A program made the translations under genes and the position numbers. A stretch of DNA of 36,880 nucleotides from an uncultured Ruminococcus sp. Lineage in GTDB: Bacteria > Bacillota > Clostridia > Oscillospirales > Ruminococcaceae. Numbering within the stretch: the first letter of the stretch is position 1; every line of letters begins with the position of its first letter. The stretch covers positions 1 through 36,880 of the forward strand of contig NZ_CACWPP010000027.1 of the NCBI RefSeq assembly GCF_902762735.1, given 5' to 3'. Of this stretch, positions 33,263 through 36,880 are shown in pieces. Below the pieces are notes generated by a model. That model was not told the DNA's origin and did not search any database. It saw only the letters and a list, made by a program, of their open reading frames with translations.

Positions 33263-33303
33263 ATAATGCCCCGAAGCATGTCAAAAGTGCTTCGGGGCAT
33301 TAT
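33263..33303. terminator. Strong terminator, bidirectional
   Basis: ATAATGCCCCGAAGCA (33263-33278) pairs with TGCTTCGGGGCATTAT (33288-33303), a perfect 16-bp stem. It lies 13 bases beyond the stop of the minus-strand gene 33316-33795. Confidence 0.85.
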
Positions 33304-33315
33304 ATTTTATAGTTA

Positions 33316-33795
33316 CTAAGATAGATCGAAATTTTTGCAGTATTTGTCAAATAGCATTTTCACGTCTGATAATATAAAGTGAACACCCATCTGATTAGAA
33401 CAATCTTCCTCCATATCTTCAATATGTTCATACTGATTAAAATGCTTTGGAAGAAGCGGATCTGCACCATTTTTGAGAAGATACTCAATGTATTCCAGTT
33501 CCATTGGAGCAGGTTTGTAATTATGATCTTTTGGAATATCTAAATTATCAAATATCTCTCCGTTCTCATTGACAACAGTGTTAAGGCACATCTCAACGGC
33601 TGTTTCAAGCATAAGGTAAGCGTATTCATCCGTAAACAGACTTCTATTGGCTTCAATAAATCTGATACAATTGCGAAGATCATCATTATAGTTCAGTTTT
33701 CCTAAAATCCTATAATGAAGCGGAATAGAGGGATCATAGCTCATTACTTTCTGAACATCATTCAATACTTCATCATCTAAATCTAAAAGATCCAT
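33316..33795 (-). CDS. Acidic protein of unknown function with an ankyrin-like segment
   Basis: 159 residues, cytosolic by sequence. The stretch EYIEYLLKNGADPLLPKHF reads like one ankyrin helix pair; the rest is helical and acidic. Such short proteins are sometimes immunity proteins of polymorphic toxins, but no toxin gene adjoins it, so this is only a possibility. The start is secured by TTTGGAGGAGCAG upstream and a perfect promoter. Base composition is more AT-rich than the neighbouring housekeeping genes, in line with transfer. Confidence 0.72.
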   Translation of the reverse strand: MDLLDLDDEVLNDVQKVMSYDPSIPLHYRILGKLNYNDDLRNCIRFIEANRSLFTDEYAYLMLETAVEMCLNTVVNENGEIFDNLDIPKDHNYKPAPMELEYIEYLLKNGADPLLPKHFNQYEHIEDMEEDCSNQMGVHFILSDVKMLFDKYCKNFDLS

Positions 33796-33834
33796 TATTG
33801 CTGCTCCTCCAAATCCCGAATTATGTCATTAATA

Positions 33835-33863
33835 ATTATAGCACTGCCTTGCTTTTGTGTCAA
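33835..33863 (-). promoter_or_regulatory. Promoter of 33316-33795
   Basis: Minus strand: TTGACA (33863-33858), 17-base spacer, TATAAT (33840-33835), a perfect consensus. Confidence 0.88.
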
Positions 33864-34036
33864 TAAAAACGCCGCAGTTTATCCTATATCAGCACCGCAA
33901 GAAAGATAGGTAGGTTGTATTCGGGTCATATCGTACAAGTACTTATCTTACGAATTGTATATCATGCCGATTTTTCGTGAATGTGTTGAGTTTTCGGGCG
34001 GAATAAGCGATTATATTACAGGGAGGTGCAAAGCAT

Positions 34037-34504
34037 ATGCGAAGAAACGATCCCGCTATACAAGATCTTGAAATGACAATGAGTAAATACAAACGTACCG
34101 TTTACGGCATAGCTGTCACACAGCTGAACAACAGGCATGAAGCTGATGATGTATTTCAGGAGGTCTTTCTGCTGTACTTCAGCAAGCGCCCTGTTTTTCA
34201 GACCGAAGAGCAGAAACGTGCATGGCTGATAAGGGTGACGGTCAACAAATGCAGGCAGTACAATTTCGGCAAATGGAATTTGCATGTTGACCGCACTGCC
34301 GAGCCTGAAATATCTGCCGAATTTGAAAGTCGGGCTGACAAAGAACTTTACGCCGCGGTAAAAGAACTTCCGCATCGGTGCGGATGCCGCAGGTCGGATA
34401 ATAGATCATATCAGCGCAACTGGTCATACCATCTGATAAAAAACGCCCGTTCTCTGTATGGGAACGGGCGTTGCGCTTCACGAAAAAATCAGATAATAGA
34501 ATGA
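34037..34504 (+). pseudogene. Truncated ECF sigma factor (region 2 kept, region 4 lost)
   Basis: The frame encodes 155 residues. Residues about 8-75 are a good sigma-70 region 2 (QLNNRHEADDVFQEVFLLYF, then RAWLIRVTVNKCRQ). From about residue 113, where LP should lead into region 4 with its helix-turn-helix, the sequence changes to LPHRCGCRRSDNRSYQRNWS and does not resemble a sigma factor in any frame. In another frame the same bases read RIGADAAGRIIDHISATGHT then stop, as if the end of a different gene had been joined on. Without region 4 it could not recognise a -35 box. GGGAGGTG precedes the ATG, so it may still be translated. No anti-sigma gene follows. Confidence 0.75.
34437..34472 (-). 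terminator. Minus-strand terminator hairpin inside the broken sigma gene
   Basis: AACGCCCGTTC (34442-34452) pairs perfectly with GAACGGGCGTT (34462-34472). The A tract at 34438-34443 gives a T tract on the minus strand. No minus-strand gene ends here, so it is probably a remnant or acts weakly on the + strand. Confidence 0.6.
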
Positions 34505-34528
34505 TAAGTAAAATGTCAGATTTTGGAC

Positions 34529-34557
34529 TTGACAAATCAGGAAAAATGTTGTAAAAT
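34529..34557 (+). promoter_or_regulatory. Promoter of the T-box transcript
   Basis: TTGACA (34529-34534), 17-base spacer, TAAAAT (34552-34557). Confidence 0.87.
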
Positions 34558-34559
34558 AA

Positions 34560-34817
34560 ACTAAATGCTATGACGGAATGAAGTAGCCGTTGAAACGACT
34601 TCCAGAGAGCCTGCGGGTGGTGTGAGCGGGCAGTGTACAGCGGTGAAGTTACCTTCCTGAGCAGTCTGCCTGAAATATTTCAGTAGGGTGTGACCGTTTT
34701 GCCGCGTTAAGGTCAAAGAGGTCGGTGTTTGCCGATAAACTGAGGTGGTACCGCGTTAAGCGTTAGCTGATAACGCCCTCAGAGGACTTTGTGTCTTCTG
34801 AGGGCTTTTATATTTTT
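34560..34817 (+). ncRNA. T-box riboswitch leader
   Basis: A tRNA-sensing leader. Stem I features are present: AGTA (34582-34585), the AGAGAGC block with GGTGGTGTGAG after it, and the AGTA/GAA loop-E pair with GAA at 34645-34647. The specifier directly after it is most likely GTT (34648-34650, Val); if one base is skipped, TTA (Leu). The T-box proper, AGGTGGTACCGCG, is at 34743-34755; its TGGT suits a tRNA with discriminator A. CTGAGG before the T-box can pair with CCTCAG of the terminator's 5' arm, making the anti-terminator. The terminator is a 13-bp stem (34775-34787 and 34793-34805) with a T tract. The gene behind it is a GNAT acetyltransferase, not a synthetase or transporter. Confidence 0.93.
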
Positions 34818-34837
34818 ATGTGCGAGGTGTCGTTTGC

Positions 34838-35329
34838 ATGAACAGTGTCAGACTTGTCAAAGCATTCCGTGAAGATGCAGAACTTCTGCATGGGCTTCAG
34901 CGCGATGCTTTTATGCCGCTGTATGAACGATACCGCGATGACGATACCAGTCCCGCGCTTGAAAGTACAGAAATCGTTGCCCGCAAGATAGCTGACTCGG
35001 ATTTTTTCATCATATATATTGATGATGTTCCGTCAGGCGGTGTGCGGGTAAGGCGTTCGCGGAATGATGGTGAGAATGTCTGTCGGATAAGTCCGATATT
35101 TCTTCTGCCTGCGTGCTGTGACATGGGTATGGGCACAACTGTTATGGAAATGCTGTTTGATATGTATGCTGATGCTGACAAATGGTCGCTTGCGACTATT
35201 GCGCAGGATAAAAGAAACTGCCATTTCTATGAAAAAATGGGCTTTGTGTACACAGGGGAAAGCACTGTCATCAATGAACGCATGACTATCATCGGCTATG
35301 AAAAAAGGTGCAGGCGATGGAATACGTAA
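34838..35329 (+). CDS. GNAT-family N-acetyltransferase
   Basis: Acetyl-CoA-dependent acetyltransferase of 163 residues. Beta-strand pattern and motif A of the fold are visible: FFIIYIDDVPSGGVRV, ISPIFLLPACCDMGMGTTVME (quoted in part, with the GMGT loop) and the motif B end NCHFYEKMGFVYTGE. The substrate is unknown. I chose ATG 34838 because GAGGTG stands 8 bases before it; GTG 34820 lies at the end of the T-box terminator. It is the first gene behind the T-box. It overlaps the next gene by 13 bases, so both are likely under the same leader. A role in acylating an amino acid or a derivative would fit the control, but is only inference. Confidence 0.88.
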   Translation: MNSVRLVKAFREDAELLHGLQRDAFMPLYERYRDDDTSPALESTEIVARKIADSDFFIIYIDDVPSGGVRVRRSRNDGENVCRISPIFLLPACCDMGMGTTVMEMLFDMYADADKWSLATIAQDKRNCHFYEKMGFVYTGESTVINERMTIIGYEKRCRRWNT

Positions 35330-36201
35330 GCGTTAAAAGCATTCTGCACAGGTGCAGTGACAATTCATGGTTCGGCAGTGACTACAATATGAACCTCTAT
35401 CGCGGCTGTTGTCACGGCTGTATCTATTGCGACAGCAGAAGCGAGTGCTATCACATAGAGAACTTTGATAAAGTTCGCGCCAAGAAAGATGCGGCGGTGA
35501 TACTGCGTGGTGAACTCAGGCGCAAGCGCAGGACAGGTGTGATAGGCATGGGGTCAATGTCTGACCCTTACAATCCCTTTGAGAGGACTGAAAGGCTCAC
35601 CGAAAAGGCGCTTATGCTGATAGATGAATTCGGTTTCGGCGTGAATGTCGATACGAAGTCTGCACTTATCACAAGAGATGCGTCGCTGTACCGAAGTATA
35701 GCACAGCATTCGCCTGTGCTGTGCAAAATGACGATAACTGCGGCTGATGACAGTCTTTGCAGACTTATTGAGCCGCATGTCAGCACGAGCAGTGAGCGTT
35801 TTGCGGCGCTTGAAAAGCTGTCTGCGGCGGGGGTAAAGACTTGTATTCTTATGAACCCGATACTGCCGTTCATGACCGACAACGCCGAGAACATAACTGC
35901 CATAGTAAGGCGTGCGGCAGAAGTCGGCGTGATGGGGATATTCACTTATCTGGGTGTGACACTCAGGCAGAACCAGCGCGAATACTTTTATGACCGACTT
36001 GACGAGCGCTTTGCGGGACTTCGCACAAGATACGTAAGGCAGTTCGGCGGTGCTTATGAGTGTTTTTCACCGAACAGCAGTATGCTTTGGAAAGTATTCA
36101 TCAGTGAATGCGAAAAACATAATATACTTTATGATATGAATGATATAACAGCGGCATACAAGTCGGGCTATGGCGACAGCCAGCTCAGCTTTTTTGACTG
36201 A
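35317..36201 (+). CDS. Radical-SAM protein related to spore photoproduct lyase (SPL-like)
   Basis: About 294 residues. The radical-SAM cluster binding cysteines are C31, C35 and C38 in CCHGCIYC, after NMNLYRGC. The rest has the SPL-like pattern: IGMGSMSDPYNPFE, the LTEKAL helix and the RFAALEKLSAAGV stretch; the end, GYGDSQLSFFD, is typical of this branch. These proteins are widespread in Firmicutes and most have no proven substrate; true SPL repairs spore DNA, but this one belongs to the larger uncharacterised group. It starts inside the GNAT gene (ATG 35317, AAAGGTG 6 bases upstream), so it is part of the T-box operon. Confidence 0.87.
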   Translation: MEYVSVKSILHRCSDNSWFGSDYNMNLYRGCCHGCIYCDSRSECYHIENFDKVRAKKDAAVILRGELRRKRRTGVIGMGSMSDPYNPFERTERLTEKALMLIDEFGFGVNVDTKSALITRDASLYRSIAQHSPVLCKMTITAADDSLCRLIEPHVSTSSERFAALEKLSAAGVKTCILMNPILPFMTDNAENITAIVRRAAEVGVMGIFTYLGVTLRQNQREYFYDRLDERFAGLRTRYVRQFGGAYECFSPNSSMLWKVFISECEKHNILYDMNDITAAYKSGYGDSQLSFFD

Positions 36202-36279
36202 TGCTGCGCTTTGAAAGGTCGTGATATAAATGATATTCCCCGCGGATGTCATTGTTTATGAAAAGGGGAGGTCTGCATA

Positions 36280-36756
36280 ATGTTCAGAGAAATGCTGAGA
36301 AAAAAGCAGGCGCTTTCCGAAGAGGAGTGCATAGCAGTCCTGAAAACGCAGAAAAGGGGAGTGCTGGCGGTGCTGGGCGATGAAGATTATCCATACGCTC
36401 TGCCAATAAACCATTATTATAATGACGAAGACGGTCACATCTACTTTCACGGTGCGAAGTTCGGTCATCGTGTGGACGCGGTAAAGCGTCACGATAAGGT
36501 CAGCTTTTGCGTATATGACGAGGGCTTCCGCCGTGAGGGCGAGTGGGCGCTGAACATAAAAAGCGTCATAGTTTTCGGCAGACTTGTGCCCGTTGAGGAC
36601 GAGGATAAGATGATAGACCTCTGCCGCAGGCTGAGCCATAAATTCACCGATGACGAAAGCTACATCGAGGACGAGATAAAACGTGCAGGCTTCCGCACAC
36701 TGATGTATGAGCTTATACCCGAACATATGTCGGGCAAGCTGGTAAACGAAGCGTGA
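36280..36756 (+). CDS. Pyridoxamine 5'-phosphate oxidase-fold flavoprotein (Nim-like)
   Basis: 158 residues, a split-barrel FMN-binding fold. N-terminal MLRKKQALSEEECIAVLK is followed by RGVLAVLGDEDYPYALPINH, IYFHGAKFGHRVDAV and VSFCVYD, the order found in NimA-type proteins (5-nitroimidazole reductase family). Function is not fixed by sequence; members bind FMN or heme. The ribosome site GGGGAGG stands 8 bases upstream. Its ATG overlaps a 16-residue mini-frame as TAATG. It lies 78 bases behind the radical-SAM gene and may share its transcript. Confidence 0.85.
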   Translation: MFREMLRKKQALSEEECIAVLKTQKRGVLAVLGDEDYPYALPINHYYNDEDGHIYFHGAKFGHRVDAVKRHDKVSFCVYDEGFRREGEWALNIKSVIVFGRLVPVEDEDKMIDLCRRLSHKFTDDESYIEDEIKRAGFRTLMYELIPEHMSGKLVNEA

Positions 36757-36782
36757 TGCTGACAGTAAAGCAAATAAATATA

Positions 36783-36880
36783 TCCCAATTTGGTTGTGTA
36801 TTGTTCCCCCGCCGAAGGCGGGGGAACAATACGAAAGAACAGCCATTTTGTATCATCAGCAATACATATCAAAATTGGGA
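36783..36880 (-). mobile_element. MITE-like element, full-length copy 2 (98 bp)
   Basis: Reverse complement of the copy at 3098-3195 with two differences in 98 bases. The 19-base end repeats and the perfect GC-rich hairpin are intact. The window ends exactly at its last base, so only the left flank is visible. By analogy with the other copies, one extra base (A, 36782) is preceded by the presumed target ATAAATAT (36774-36781). It lies 26 bases after the stop of the Nim-like gene and could also act as its terminator-like 3' end. Confidence 0.88.

Noticed and set aside
36256-36846. A 196-codon open frame on the minus strand, starting MAVLSYCSPAFGGG
   Set aside because: It lies antisense to the well-supported Nim-like gene, and its first codons come from the MITE. 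The same start at 3132 also comes from the other MITE copy.
1-36880. CRISPR arrays, tRNA or rRNA genes, integrase or attachment sites, prophage
   Set aside because: No regularly spaced direct repeats, no cloverleaf sequence, no rRNA segment and no integrase or phage structural genes were seen.

Overview
The window looks like a chromosomal segment of a low-to-mid-GC Firmicute of the Ruminococcaceae/Oscillospiraceae, most like Ruminococcus (R. albus-like). This is inferred from gene order and gene content, not from a database match. Evidence: a Firmicutes housekeeping cluster ending in spoVM, a GH130 mannosylglucose phosphorylase of the type known from R. albus, a cohesin-like surface protein, an LPXTG/sortase pair, a T-box leader, and many near-perfect TTGACA-N17-TATAAT promoters with AGGAGG ribosome sites.

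Layout. (1) 1-2601: the 3' end of a sulfur-transfer operon with a TtcA-type tRNA thiolation enzyme (partial), a cysteine desulfurase and a rhodanese-E1 (ThiF/MoeB) fusion, overlapping or abutting each other. (2) 2602-3445: no intact gene. It holds two terminators, decayed coding remnants, and a 98-bp MITE-like element inserted with an 8-bp target duplication into a leucine-rich-repeat gene relic. (3) 3446-16409, + strand: yicC-remA-gmk-rpoZ-priA-def-fmt-rsmB-rlmN-stp-prkC-rsgA-thiN-spoVM, one tightly packed cluster for transcription, translation initiation, rRNA modification, ribosome assembly and Ser/Thr signalling. The usual coaBC and rpe members are absent. The 27-residue spoVM gene is intact. 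(4) 16531-23137, - strand: a lone GH130 phosphorylase with a LacI/CcpA-like operator, a sortase and its LPQTG Cna-B substrate, a secreted beta-helix protein and a small unknown gene. A 46-bp internally deleted copy of the MITE lies just after the sortase gene. (5) 23276-27111: highly expressed gapA, a small membrane zinc-ribbon protein, an overlapping pair of XRE regulators, and a MATE exporter. (6) 27378-33019: a divergent locus with a tail-anchored J-like protein facing a possible operon of two unknown soluble proteins, a cyclophilin and a Tyr/Asp-rich, cohesin-like membrane protein. (7) 33020-36880: a 119-bp near-perfect hairpin element, an unknown small gene, a truncated ECF sigma gene, a T-box leader in front of a GNAT acetyltransferase and a radical-SAM SPL-like gene, a Nim-like flavoprotein, and a second full MITE copy at the very end.

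The most noteworthy items are the MITE family (two 98-bp copies and one 46-bp derivative, with 8-bp target duplications visible for two copies), the T-box in front of genes that are not amino-acid supply or tRNA-charging genes, the uncharacterised J-like/cohesin-like locus, the inverted rhodanese-E1 domain order, and the broken ECF sigma gene.
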